This document shows, piece by piece, positions 15,961 through 23,704 of a stretch of 64,000 nucleotides of DNA. The translations under genes were made by a program, and so were the position numbers. The stretch covers positions 1,302,001-1,366,000 of the forward strand of contig OX246690.1 in NCBI GenBank assembly GCA_945909635.1, written 5' to 3'. How positions within the stretch are numbered: position 1 is the first letter of the stretch; each line of letters opens with the position of its first letter. Under the pieces are notes generated by a model. It saw only the letters and a program-made list of their open reading frames with translations. It had not been told where the DNA came from and made no database searches. This stretch comes from Clostridioides difficile_A (GTDB taxonomy: Bacteria; Bacillota; Clostridia; Peptostreptococcales; Peptostreptococcaceae).

Positions 15961-16034
15961 AGACCTCTTGTAATTTTTAAGATAATATCAAAAATCTAGT
16001 TGATATTATCTTAAGAATTGCAGGAGGTCTTTTT
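15961..16034 (+). terminator. Long terminator after RNase J
   Basis: AGACCTCTTG.AATT pairs with AATTGCAGGAGGTCT, with an inner perfect stem AAGATAATATCA / TTGATATTATCTT, then TTTTT. It is a 70-base hairpin. Confidence 0.88.
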
Positions 16035-16138
16035 AATTTGTGATATTGAAAAACATATATTACATAAAATACCAATTATAACAATCTTTTATTAGTAAAA
16101 ACTAATTATATATAAATTTTACTAAGAGGAGGATTCTT

Positions 16139-16339
16139 ATGGATAATATTTCAAGACAAAATGCTATAAAAGCCTTAAAACAAACCAAGATGGAAATAGC
16201 AGGAGAATATGGCATGAATTATGAAGATGCTTTTGAAATAATAGAAAATGCATCTAATAAAGGTGTTTTAGAAGGTTATTTTAAAAAGCTTGAGAAGAAA
16301 AAAAATTTAGGTCAAGGTATATCTAGGCATTTAGAATAA
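16139..16339 (+). CDS. Small acid-soluble spore protein-like (alpha/beta-type, divergent)
   Basis: A 66-residue basic protein. NAIKALKQTKMEIAGEYGM resembles the first conserved block of alpha/beta SASPs, including a germination-protease site, E19-I20-A21. The second half (GVLEGYFKKLEKKKNLGQGI) is a weak match to the usual GGYMVKKMIE block. SASPs coat spore DNA and protect it from UV. C. difficile is known to carry such a divergent SASP gene between RNase J and dacF, and the position here agrees. GAGGAGG precedes the ATG. Sporulation-specific expression is inferred; I see only a poor forespore-type promoter. Confidence 0.8.
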   Translation: MDNISRQNAIKALKQTKMEIAGEYGMNYEDAFEIIENASNKGVLEGYFKKLEKKKNLGQGISRHLE

Positions 16340-16392
16340 AAAAAGTTAAATGTGAGAAAATAAGTTTAAATAAACTTTAAGAGGTGACATCG

Positions 16393-17556
16393 ATGAAAAA
16401 ATTAGCTAGTACTGCTTTGGCTATATTACTTGCGCTTACTCCTTTAAGCTTTTCTTTTGCAAATAATAAGGAAAATGCTGATGCCAACCAACTAAATATA
16501 TCTTCAAAATCAGCAATTTTGATGGATGTTGGCAGTGGACAAATTTTATACGAAAAGGATGCTCATAAAAAGCTTCCTCCTGCTAGTGTAACGAAGGTAA
16601 TGACAATGCTACTTATAGTAGAAGCTTTGGATTCAGGTAAGATTAAGCTTGATGACGAAGTTCAAGTAAGTGAAACTGCATCTAGTATGGGTGGTAGTCA
16701 AATATTCCTAGAGCCAGGAGAAACTCAAAAGGTTGATACATTATTAAAAGGTATAGCTGTTGCTTCTGCAAATGATGCTTGTGTCGCTATGGCTGAACAT
16801 TTAGCTGGAAGTGTTGAAGGATTTGTTGACAGAATGAATGCTAAAGCAAAAGAGTTAAATATGAATGATACTCATTTTGCAAATACAAATGGACTTCCAG
16901 TTGCAAACCACTATACATCTGCTCATGATATAGCTTTAATGTCTAGAGAACTGTTAAAACACGAAATGATAAGTAAATACTTAACTACATGGATGGATAA
17001 AGTTGTGGTAGGTAAGAAACAAGTTACAGTAGGTCTTGCAAATACTAATAAACTTATAAAGCATTACCAAGGAGCAACTGGTGTTAAAACTGGATTTACT
17101 CAAGAAGCAAAATACTGTTTATCAGCAGCAGCAAAGAGAGGTAATACTCATCTAGTTGCAGCAACTTTAGGAGCAGAGACTTCTCCAGAAAGATTTAACG
17201 ATGCGTCTAGTCTTTTAAACTATGGATTTGCTAACTATGAAAGTGTTAAGTTATGTAGTAAAGGTGATAATGTAGCAACACTTACATTGGATAAGGCAGA
17301 TGAAAACAAAGTTAAATTAGTTGCTAAGGAAGATTTAAATGCTCTTATTAAAAAAGGAAGCTCTAAAGAGTTTGATAAGAAAATTGAAATAGTAAAAAAT
17401 CCTAAAATGCCAATTAAAAAAGGAACTGTTTTAGGAAAGATAAAGATATGTAAAGATAAAAAAGTAATAGGTGAAGTGGAATTGATAAATACTAAAGATA
17501 TAAATAAAGCAAGTTATCTACAAATGCTTCAAAGAATAATTGATAATATGATATAA
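16393..17556 (+). CDS. dacF: D-alanyl-D-alanine carboxypeptidase (DacF-type penicillin-binding protein)
   Basis: A 387-residue S11 peptidase that trims the terminal D-Ala from peptidoglycan stem peptides. Residues 1-23 are a signal peptide (ending SFSFA). The active site is S65-x-x-K68 (PASVTK), the second motif S125-A-N127, and the third KTG lies in GVKTGF. A C-terminal beta domain and an amphipathic anchor helix (YLQMLQRIIDNMI) follow. The frame opens at a GTG at 16384 that overlaps the GAGGTG ribosome site, so the ATG at 16393 is preferred. It lies beside a spore-protein gene, which suits the sporulation-linked DacF branch. Confidence 0.9.
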   Translation: MKKLASTALAILLALTPLSFSFANNKENADANQLNISSKSAILMDVGSGQILYEKDAHKKLPPASVTKVMTMLLIVEALDSGKIKLDDEVQVSETASSMGGSQIFLEPGETQKVDTLLKGIAVASANDACVAMAEHLAGSVEGFVDRMNAKAKELNMNDTHFANTNGLPVANHYTSAHDIALMSRELLKHEMISKYLTTWMDKVVVGKKQVTVGLANTNKLIKHYQGATGVKTGFTQEAKYCLSAAAKRGNTHLVAATLGAETSPERFNDASSLLNYGFANYESVKLCSKGDNVATLTLDKADENKVKLVAKEDLNALIKKGSSKEFDKKIEIVKNPKMPIKKGTVLGKIKICKDKKVIGEVELINTKDINKASYLQMLQRIIDNMI

Positions 17557-17592
17557 ATAATTGCCAAATGATATATAATTACAATCCACATA

Positions 17593-17635
17593 AAAAATAC
17601 CCATATAGAATTATTTACTATAGGGGTATTTTTAT
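17593..17635 (+). terminator. Terminator after dacF
   Basis: AAAATACCCATATAG pairs with CTATAGGGGTATTTTT. The downstream T-run is clear. Confidence 0.85.
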
Positions 17636-17736
17636 TTGTTTTTATAGAAGGATTGTCTAATTTTATGTTTTTTATAGAGAACTTGATAAATATATAAAAC
17701 TTAGAATATTATTTTATATTTAGGTCTATTTAATAT

Positions 17737-18159
17737 TTATCTAAGCAAAGGCATACTACCAGTAAGTTTATTCACTTTCTTTTTGTTTCCATAGATTGCT
17801 ATACCAAAATACTGTAAATCATCTTCTGGTACATTAGCAATTCTTTGAACAAATTCATCATAAACATTACAACCTTGTGCAACATCTGAAAAATCTACAA
17901 CAGTTAATTCTTCAAATTCAGTACTATATAATTTTTTTCGTAAATCTTTTATAAGTTCTTTGTTCCCTTTTAAAATAGGAACAGGAAGCTCAACTATTCC
18001 TAGGTGTATGTTTCCTGTTTTATCAAGCACATCTGAACCAACAGTCTCTGGTGCAAATTTTCCTAGTGTAATTCCCATTATAGCAGCAGTATTTGATATG
18101 ATTCCCATTGGTAAAGTTTCATCTATTACCATAACACATTTTGAATTTTTAGTTTCCAT
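17737..18159 (-). CDS. DUF2000 protein
   Basis: A 140-residue protein starting with CVMVIDETLPMGIISNTAAIMGITLG, the typical DUF2000 N-terminus, and ending with a conserved AIYGNKKKVNKLTGSMPLLR. Known structures of the family have a peptidyl-tRNA hydrolase II-like fold, but no function is established. It starts 15 bases after the end of the AraC-type gene on the same strand, with its own AAGGAG ribosome site, so the two are very likely co-transcribed and linked in function. Confidence 0.85.
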   Translation of the reverse strand: METKNSKCVMVIDETLPMGIISNTAAIMGITLGKFAPETVGSDVLDKTGNIHLGIVELPVPILKGNKELIKDLRKKLYSTEFEELTVVDFSDVAQGCNVYDEFVQRIANVPEDDLQYFGIAIYGNKKKVNKLTGSMPLLR

Positions 18160-18174
18160 TTTTATTTCTCCTTT

Positions 18175-19011
18175 TTATTTAAAGTTGTTTTTGTCATTGT
18201 TTGTAAATATGTTTTGATATTGCTTTGGAGTAAGACCAATAAAATTCTTAAAGAAATTTGTAAAGTGACTTTGGTCTACAAACCCTGTCTGTATGGCAGC
18301 ATCTATAGGTTCTACACCGTTTTCTAAAAGTCTCTTAGCCTTATTTACTCGTATATTTTCTAAGTACCTATATGGTGTAATACCTTTTAATTTTGTAAAG
18401 TTGCGAAGTAATGAGTACTTGTTCATTCCTGCTATAGCACTTAATTCATCAAGCAATATACGTTCAGCATAATTGTCTTCTAGATAATCACATACTGCTT
18501 GAATTTCTATACTTGTTTTTTCTAAGTTAAATTGCAAATTTGGTTCAGTATATTCTTCAATTAATTGTTCAATGAGAAAGAAAAAAAGTTCTTCCTTTTT
18601 AAAATCTAACTCTTCTTCCATGATTATATGATGTAATTCTTGTAGTAGAGGTACTAGCTCACTACGAAATATCACAGATTGATTAAACTTAGGTAAATAG
18701 TTTTCTCCTGTAATTTCAAATACAGTTTTTTTCATTATTTCTGGTTTAATATTTATACATCTGTAATCAAGTACTTTATTATCTATCTGTTCACAAGTAT
18801 GGCTATCAAAAGGGTTAAAAAGTAACAAATCTCCAGTACTTGTGGTATATTCTTTGTTTTTACAAGATAAATATCTTTGACCTTTTTCTATAAAACCAAT
18901 TACATAATGTTCATGAAAATGGTTTGGGAACTTTTGCATTATACCTTTAAATCTATATGCTTCGATTTTCAATTCCTTATCAAAACATACTGTGCGTTCT
19001 TCTTGCTTCAC
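18175..19011 (-). CDS. AraC-family transcriptional regulator with cupin sensor domain
   Basis: A 278-residue regulator. The N-terminal half is a cupin (FPNHFHEHYVIGFIEKGQRYL, then LLFNPFDSHTCEQ), a ligand-sensing AraC arm. Residues 170-275 are the double helix-turn-helix, with LSAIAGMNKYSLLRNFTKLKGITPYRYL and TGFVDQSHFTNFFKNFIGLTPKQYQ. The start is GTG at 19011, supported by GGGAGG 8 bases upstream. It leads a two-gene operon with the DUF2000 gene. The ligand is unknown; the adjacent, same-strand acetyltransferase gene is a candidate target. Confidence 0.9.
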   Translation of the reverse strand: MKQEERTVCFDKELKIEAYRFKGIMQKFPNHFHEHYVIGFIEKGQRYLSCKNKEYTTSTGDLLLFNPFDSHTCEQIDNKVLDYRCINIKPEIMKKTVFEITGENYLPKFNQSVIFRSELVPLLQELHHIIMEEELDFKKEELFFFLIEQLIEEYTEPNLQFNLEKTSIEIQAVCDYLEDNYAERILLDELSAIAGMNKYSLLRNFTKLKGITPYRYLENIRVNKAKRLLENGVEPIDAAIQTGFVDQSHFTNFFKNFIGLTPKQYQNIFTNNDKNNFK

Positions 19012-19099
19012 TTAAGTAACCTCCCTTCACATTATATAAAGTGTAACACATATTTTTTTGTACTTCTTGTATGATATTGACTAAAATCTAAATATGAAT

Positions 19100-19140
19100 A
19101 AAAAAATAGCAACTTTATCTATCTCAGTTGCTATTTTTAT
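19100..19140. terminator. Terminator between the acetyltransferase and AraC genes
   Basis: AAAAAATAGCAACT pairs with AGTTGCTATTTTT. T-runs exist on both strands; on the minus strand it ends the acetyltransferase gene. Confidence 0.85.
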
Positions 19141-19151
19141 TTATATGTAAT

Positions 19152-19646
19152 TTATTTTGCTAAATTATTAAGTGTATCTCCAGCAATTCGATATACTGTC
19201 CAATCCTCCATTGGTTCTGCACCCATTGATAGGTAGAAATCTATACTTGGTTTATTTGAGTCTAAACACCACCATTCCAAACGACCACAGCCACGCTCTA
19301 TAGCAATATTTGCTAGTTTTTTTAGAAATGTTTTGCCATAGCCTTTGCCACGAAATTCTGGTTTGATATATAAGTCTTCCAGATAAATTCCTGCACGACC
19401 AAGAAAAGTCGAAAAATTATGAAAAAATAAAGCAAAGCCTATAGCTTCATTTTCATATTCACCAATCAGAACCTCAGCCTTTTTCTTTACAAATATCCAT
19501 TCATTGAGTATCTCTTCTGTAGCGATAACTTCATCTAATAGATTCTCATAAGAAGCAAGTTCTTTTATGAAGTTTAATATAAGAGGTGTATCTGATTCAA
19601 CTGCATATCTAAATTTAAGCTCATTTTTTTCTGCAAGATTGTTCAT
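19152..19646 (-). CDS. SSAT-like GNAT acetyltransferase (diamine/polyamine type)
   Basis: A 164-residue GNAT enzyme. GIYLEDLYIKPEFRGKGYGKTFLKKL carries the acetyl-CoA loop (R-G-K-G-Y-G), and ERGCGRLEWWCLDSNKPSIDFYLSMGA is close to the spermidine/spermine and diamine N-acetyltransferase subgroup. The polyamine substrate is inferred from that likeness only. The frame runs further upstream, but GAAAGGAG sits just before the ATG at 19646, so the extra 17 codons are excluded. It has its own promoter. Confidence 0.8.
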   Translation of the reverse strand: MNNLAEKNELKFRYAVESDTPLILNFIKELASYENLLDEVIATEEILNEWIFVKKKAEVLIGEYENEAIGFALFFHNFSTFLGRAGIYLEDLYIKPEFRGKGYGKTFLKKLANIAIERGCGRLEWWCLDSNKPSIDFYLSMGAEPMEDWTVYRIAGDTLNNLAK

Positions 19647-19678
19647 TTTATTACTCCTTTCATTTGTAATACACAAAT

Positions 19679-19707
19679 AAAATAACAATAATGTCAATTC
19701 ATGTCAA
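19679..19707 (-). promoter_or_regulatory. Promoter of the SSAT-like gene, with a doubled TTGACA
   Basis: On the minus strand TTGACA (19707-19702) is followed after 17 bases by TATTTT (19684-19679). A second TTGACA lies at 19697-19692, making a direct repeat TTGACAT...TTGACAT with a 10-base period. Confidence 0.55.
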
Positions 19708-19905
19708 CATAATATTCTATTTACAGTAGGCGTAATTATTATATTTTCACAATGAATATGATATAATAATAAAAGTTATAAAATAAAAAGTGAATTTTAA
19801 TTTTATGCTGATATGTTAAAATTATTATAATATAAAATAATTTTGATTATAAGTTATTTAATTGTTATAATAGTATTAAAAATTTAATTTAGGAGATGTA
19901 CATTA

Positions 19906-20502
19906 ATGTTAAGTATGAATATAGGAGAAATAGTAGCAAGTTTAGTTGGTATAGCTATGGCAATATCAATACATGAGTTTGGCCATGCCTATTCAGCTCA
20001 CTTATTGGGAGATGATACAGCTAAATCTTATGGTAGAATGACATTAAATCCTGTAAGACATGTTGACCCAATTGGTCTTTTGGCTATGTTTATTCTTAGA
20101 ATAGGATGGGCAAAGCCAGTACCAGTAAATCCAAATAACTTTAAAAACTACAAAATAGGAAATCTGATAGTTTCACTTGCAGGTGTTTTTTGTAATCTTT
20201 TGACTGCCATACTTTGTGTAATTATAAATAAGTATGTGCATATGTATGCGATAAACACAATAGCTGAATATGTGTTTTTATATAGTATTGGATTTGCAGC
20301 GTTTAATTTGCTTCCAATACCACCACTTGATGGATGGGGAGTTATATCTACATTTGTACCATATAAATGGAATGAATATGTGTACAAATTTGAAAGTATG
20401 AGTTATATAATTTTATTAATTGCTTTATTTACTGGTATATATAGAATAATATTAACTCCAATATATGCTGTACTACTAAAAATAGTATATTTATTCGTTT
20501 AA
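19906..20502 (+). CDS. Site-2 protease family (M50) membrane metalloprotease
   Basis: A 198-residue membrane protein with the zinc motif HEFGH at residues 23-27 in the first helix and the third ligand in PIPPLDGW near residue 141. It is a short, PDZ-less M50 peptidase of the YwhC/Rv-type subfamily, with about five or six membrane helices. Substrates are unknown. AGGAG precedes the ATG; a second ATG three codons on is possible. It lies 29 bases before scpA, a neighbour often seen in Firmicutes. Confidence 0.88.
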   Translation: MLSMNIGEIVASLVGIAMAISIHEFGHAYSAHLLGDDTAKSYGRMTLNPVRHVDPIGLLAMFILRIGWAKPVPVNPNNFKNYKIGNLIVSLAGVFCNLLTAILCVIINKYVHMYAINTIAEYVFLYSIGFAAFNLLPIPPLDGWGVISTFVPYKWNEYVYKFESMSYIILLIALFTGIYRIILTPIYAVLLKIVYLFV

Positions 20503-20531
20503 TACAATAAATAGATTAAAGAGGGATTGGT

Positions 20532-21251
20532 ATGAAGTATAATATACAATTGCAAGTCTATGAGGGGCCATTAGATTTACTGTATGATTTAATAACAAAA
20601 CATAAAATAGACATAAAGGATATATCTATAATAGATATAACCAAGCAGTATCTAAATTATCTGAAAGTGTTAGATAAAATGGATTTAGAAATAACTAGCG
20701 AATTTATAACTATGGCATCAAAACTCCTAGAGATAAAATCCAAATATCTGCTTTATAAGCAAAAGGATGAAGAGGAAGACCCAAGAATAGAACTTATGGA
20801 AAAGTTAGAAGAATATAGAAAGTTCAAGATGGCATCACAAGATATAAAAGAAAATATAACTTATATCAATGAGAGATTTTATAGAAATAAAGAAGAAATA
20901 ATTATTGATGATAATGTAGATTTAGAAGATATATCAATAGAAGCAATAAAAAATATACTTCCATACATATTTAAAGTTAAAACATCACAAATTGAAAATT
21001 CTAATGATGAGAAACTAGATAAAATAGTAAGGAAGAAGATAATATCTGTAGAAGAAAAAATCTTATATATAAGAGATATTATAAAAGAGAGGCTTGAAGT
21101 TACTTTCACAAATATCATAAAATCATATGAAAATGATGAAATAATTGCTACTTTTTTATCTATATTAGAACTTATAAAAGAAAAAGAAATAGTAGTAGTA
21201 CAAGATATATTTTTTGATGATATTCTAATAAGAAAAAGTTCGGAGTGTTAA
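20532..21251 (+). CDS. scpA: Segregation and condensation protein ScpA
   Basis: The kleisin subunit of the SMC-ScpA-ScpB chromosome condensin. It is 239 residues long. The start YNIQLQVYEGPLDLLYDLI is the signature of the family, and the acidic middle and the C-terminal winged helix (IATFLSILELIKEKEIVVVQ) match its usual plan. The GAGGGATTGGT ribosome site precedes the ATG. The scpB start lies one base beyond its stop, so the two are translationally coupled. Confidence 0.94.
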   Translation: MKYNIQLQVYEGPLDLLYDLITKHKIDIKDISIIDITKQYLNYLKVLDKMDLEITSEFITMASKLLEIKSKYLLYKQKDEEEDPRIELMEKLEEYRKFKMASQDIKENITYINERFYRNKEEIIIDDNVDLEDISIEAIKNILPYIFKVKTSQIENSNDEKLDKIVRKKIISVEEKILYIRDIIKERLEVTFTNIIKSYENDEIIATFLSILELIKEKEIVVVQDIFFDDILIRKSSEC

Positions 21252-21252
21252 A

Positions 21253-21792
21253 ATGAAAAGAGAAGATATAAAGTATATTATAGAGTCTGTTATGTTTGCA
21301 TATGGAGAACCAATAAGTATAAAAGAATTAAACTATATAATAAATAAAGAACTTTCATCAAAAGAGATAGAGATTATGTTAAATTCACTTATTGAGGAAT
21401 ATAGAGAAAAAAATAGAGGTATCCAGATAATCAAATTAGAAAACAAGTATCAAATGTGCACAAATAAAGATTATGCGGAATATATAAAGAAGATTATTGA
21501 ACCAAAGAAAAAGAAAAGTCTGAGTCAGGCCACATTAGAAACTCTTACTATCATTGCTTATAAGCAACCAATAACAAAAGTTGAGATAGAAGATATAAGA
21601 GGAGTAAAGTGTGATAAGGTACTACAGACCTTATTTGAAAATGAACTTATAAAAGAGGCTGGTAGACTTAACAAGATAGGTAAACCTATAATTTATAGAA
21701 CAACGGATGAATTTTTAAAATTGTTAAATATAGAAACCCTTGAAGAGTTGCCTCCTATAGAAAATTATCAAGAAGTAGCTACAAATGAATAA
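21253..21792 (+). CDS. scpB: Segregation and condensation protein ScpB
   Basis: The 179-residue winged-helix partner that binds ScpA within the SMC complex. Signature segments are IIESVMFAYGEPISIKEL, KKKSLSQATLETLTIIAYKQPITKVEIEDIRGV and IGKPIIYRTTDEFLKLL. Two winged-helix domains occupy roughly residues 1-85 and 90-165. It is coupled to scpA and followed by a terminator. Confidence 0.94.
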   Translation: MKREDIKYIIESVMFAYGEPISIKELNYIINKELSSKEIEIMLNSLIEEYREKNRGIQIIKLENKYQMCTNKDYAEYIKKIIEPKKKKSLSQATLETLTIIAYKQPITKVEIEDIRGVKCDKVLQTLFENELIKEAGRLNKIGKPIIYRTTDEFLKLLNIETLEELPPIENYQEVATNE

Positions 21793-21826
21793 AATGTTGT
21801 ACATGTATAGTGATAGCATTAAAATT

Positions 21827-21900
21827 AAAAACACAATAATTTAGTTTGCGATTTTAAATTTTTAAGGATTTAAAATGCTCTAAGTTATTGTGTTTTTTTG
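21827..21900 (+). terminator. Terminator after scpB
   Basis: AAAAACACAATAA pairs with TTATTGTGTTTTTTT around a long A/T-rich loop. Confidence 0.8.
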
Positions 21901-21981
21901 TGTAAATATAAAATTAAAATTATATCGAAATAAATATGGATAATTAAGTATAAATAGTAATTTTTTGATGATAATATAAAC

Positions 21982-22614
21982 ATGGAGTTTAATGAATTAT
22001 TTAATTTTAAGTATTTAATAATAGCTATAATTTTTATAATAAGTATACTTATATTGATTTTAATATCTCATATAAACATCTTATTAGTAGCTGATATAAA
22101 TAACAACGATATTATTCTAACAATTAATATAAAATACATGTTTAATTTAATAAATATAAATAGACAACTTTATCCAGCTGAAAATAGTAAAAATAATGAT
22201 AAAAAAGAAGGGATGAAGAATAATATAGATTCAAGTATATTATTAGCTGATGACCTTTTAAGCGTTTATAGACTATTAAAAAAAATAAAAATACATGAAC
22301 TTTATTCAAATATTAATTTTGGAACTGAAAATATCGGCTTAACATCTTCTGTGTATGTATTAATAAATACTCTATATGGAAATTTATTTAATATAATTGA
22401 TGCAGAAAAAATGTATTTAAATGTAAATCCAGATTTTACAAAAAATTATGTTTTGGGAAATATAAGGATACATATAAGGTCAAGAATAAAAGATTTATTT
22501 CGTACTATAATAATGATTAATAAGATTATGAATAAGAATAAAGGAAATTATAAGGAAGGTGATAGTAATGAGAGCAACAGGTTCGATACAAAGTCTTATG
22601 GAAACAACTCTTGA
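21982..22614 (+). CDS. DUF2953 membrane-anchored protein (YtfI-like)
   Basis: A 210-residue protein with one N-terminal membrane helix (about residues 10-30). It has the DUF2953 pattern, including YSNINFGTENIGLTSSVYVLINTLYG and NVNPDF. In B. subtilis the homologue ytfI stands directly before ytfJ, as here. Function unknown; the sporulation link is inferred from this pairing. No convincing ribosome site is seen before the ATG. Its end overlaps the gerW start by 47 bases. Confidence 0.75.
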   Translation: MEFNELFNFKYLIIAIIFIISILILILISHINILLVADINNNDIILTINIKYMFNLININRQLYPAENSKNNDKKEGMKNNIDSSILLADDLLSVYRLLKKIKIHELYSNINFGTENIGLTSSVYVLINTLYGNLFNIIDAEKMYLNVNPDFTKNYVLGNIRIHIRSRIKDLFRTIIMINKIMNKNKGNYKEGDSNESNRFDTKSYGNNS

Positions 22615-23002
22615 AACAATTAAAGGTTCTATAGATGCAAATACTATTATAGGAGACCCTATAAAAACAGATACTACAGTAGTTGTACCTATATCAAAAG
22701 TTACGATTGGATTTGGTATAGGAGGAGGAGAATACTCAAAAGGATATGATGAGAAAGATAAAGAAATTGAATCAAAAAATGAAAAAGCAGATACGAACTT
22801 TGCTGGAGGTAGCGCAGGTGCTATATCTGTGCAACCAGTAGCATTTGTAGTTGTTGAAAGTGGAGAGACTAGAATAATGAGTTTAGATAGCAATATTAAT
22901 CTTGTAGATAATATATTATCTATAACTCCTAGAGTATTGGAGAAAATTCAAAACATATCTCAAAGTAATAAAAATCAAGACAAAAATAATATGCAAGAAT
23001 AA
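22568..23002 (+). CDS. gerW: GerW/YtfJ family spore protein
   Basis: A 144-residue GerW-family protein; in B. subtilis YtfJ/GerW is a forespore protein needed for normal germination through lysozyme-like and nutrient responses. The core ANTIIGDPI..DTTVVVPISKVTIGFGIGGGEY, a glycine-rich FAGGSAGAISVQPVAFVVV, and the final strand are clear. The frame opens at a GTG at 22559, but the ATG at 22568 is the better start after AAGGAAGGTGA. It overlaps the DUF2953 gene. A terminator follows at 23042. Confidence 0.85.
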   Translation: MRATGSIQSLMETTLETIKGSIDANTIIGDPIKTDTTVVVPISKVTIGFGIGGGEYSKGYDEKDKEIESKNEKADTNFAGGSAGAISVQPVAFVVVESGETRIMSLDSNINLVDNILSITPRVLEKIQNISQSNKNQDKNNMQE

Positions 23003-23041
23003 GATAAAATATTTACAAATATGGTTGTAGTTTTAAATAAG

Positions 23042-23075
23042 GTAGTGGGATTAGTTTAAATCCCACTATTTTGTT
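23042..23075 (+). terminator. Terminator after gerW
   Basis: GTAGTGGGATT pairs with AATCCCACTAT across a short loop, followed by a broken T-run. Confidence 0.75.
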
Positions 23076-23248
23076 ATGTGGTTTAAATGTTTATATATAG
23101 TAAGATTTTAGCTTAAAACAATTTAAATAGATAATAAAGTTGATATATAGTATAATTATAAAAAGAAAAGTAGTATTATGTTATAGATATATAAACGTAT
23201 TTGAGATATAAGAGGGAGTTATAAATCATTAGTTTTGAGGTGAGTGTT

Positions 23249-23689
23249 ATGAGTGATAAAGAGTTATCTATTTTGTTGTTAGAAAGTATGAATAACTTTC
23301 ATAATTTAATAAAAATTATTAATAATGAAAGATATAAAAAAAGTAAGATTCTTACAGAAAGACAATTTTTTGCTTTAGTAAAGATAAGGAAACATGATAA
23401 AATAGAGCTTAAAAATTTAAGTAGGGATTTACATGTATCCACTTCTAGTTTGTGTATATTACTTAATAAATTAGTTGAGCAAGAGTATGTATATAGGGAA
23501 GAAGATAGTAGAGATAGACGAAATACATTTTATGGAATAACTAAAAATGGAGAAAAGATACTAGATGATGAAATATTAAAATTTGTATCTATAATAAGTG
23601 ATAAAATGGATTGTTTAGATATAGATAATAAAGATAAATTATTTGCTTCTTTAGAAGAAACTAAAACTATAATAGAACAGTTGTTTTAA
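23249..23689 (+). CDS. MarR-family transcriptional regulator
   Basis: A 146-residue winged-helix regulator: TERQFFALVKIRKHDKIELKNLSRDLHVSTSSLCILLNKLVEQEYVYREEDSRDRRNTFYGIT contains the recognition helix and the D-x-R-D-R-R wing typical of MarR. The frame begins with a GTG at 23240 that is part of the GAGGTGA ribosome site, so the ATG at 23249 is chosen. It lies 15 bases before pepA and is probably co-transcribed. The effector is unknown. Confidence 0.88.
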   Translation: MSDKELSILLLESMNNFHNLIKIINNERYKKSKILTERQFFALVKIRKHDKIELKNLSRDLHVSTSSLCILLNKLVEQEYVYREEDSRDRRNTFYGITKNGEKILDDEILKFVSIISDKMDCLDIDNKDKLFASLEETKTIIEQLF

Positions 23690-23704
23690 AAAGGAGGCTT
23701 TATT

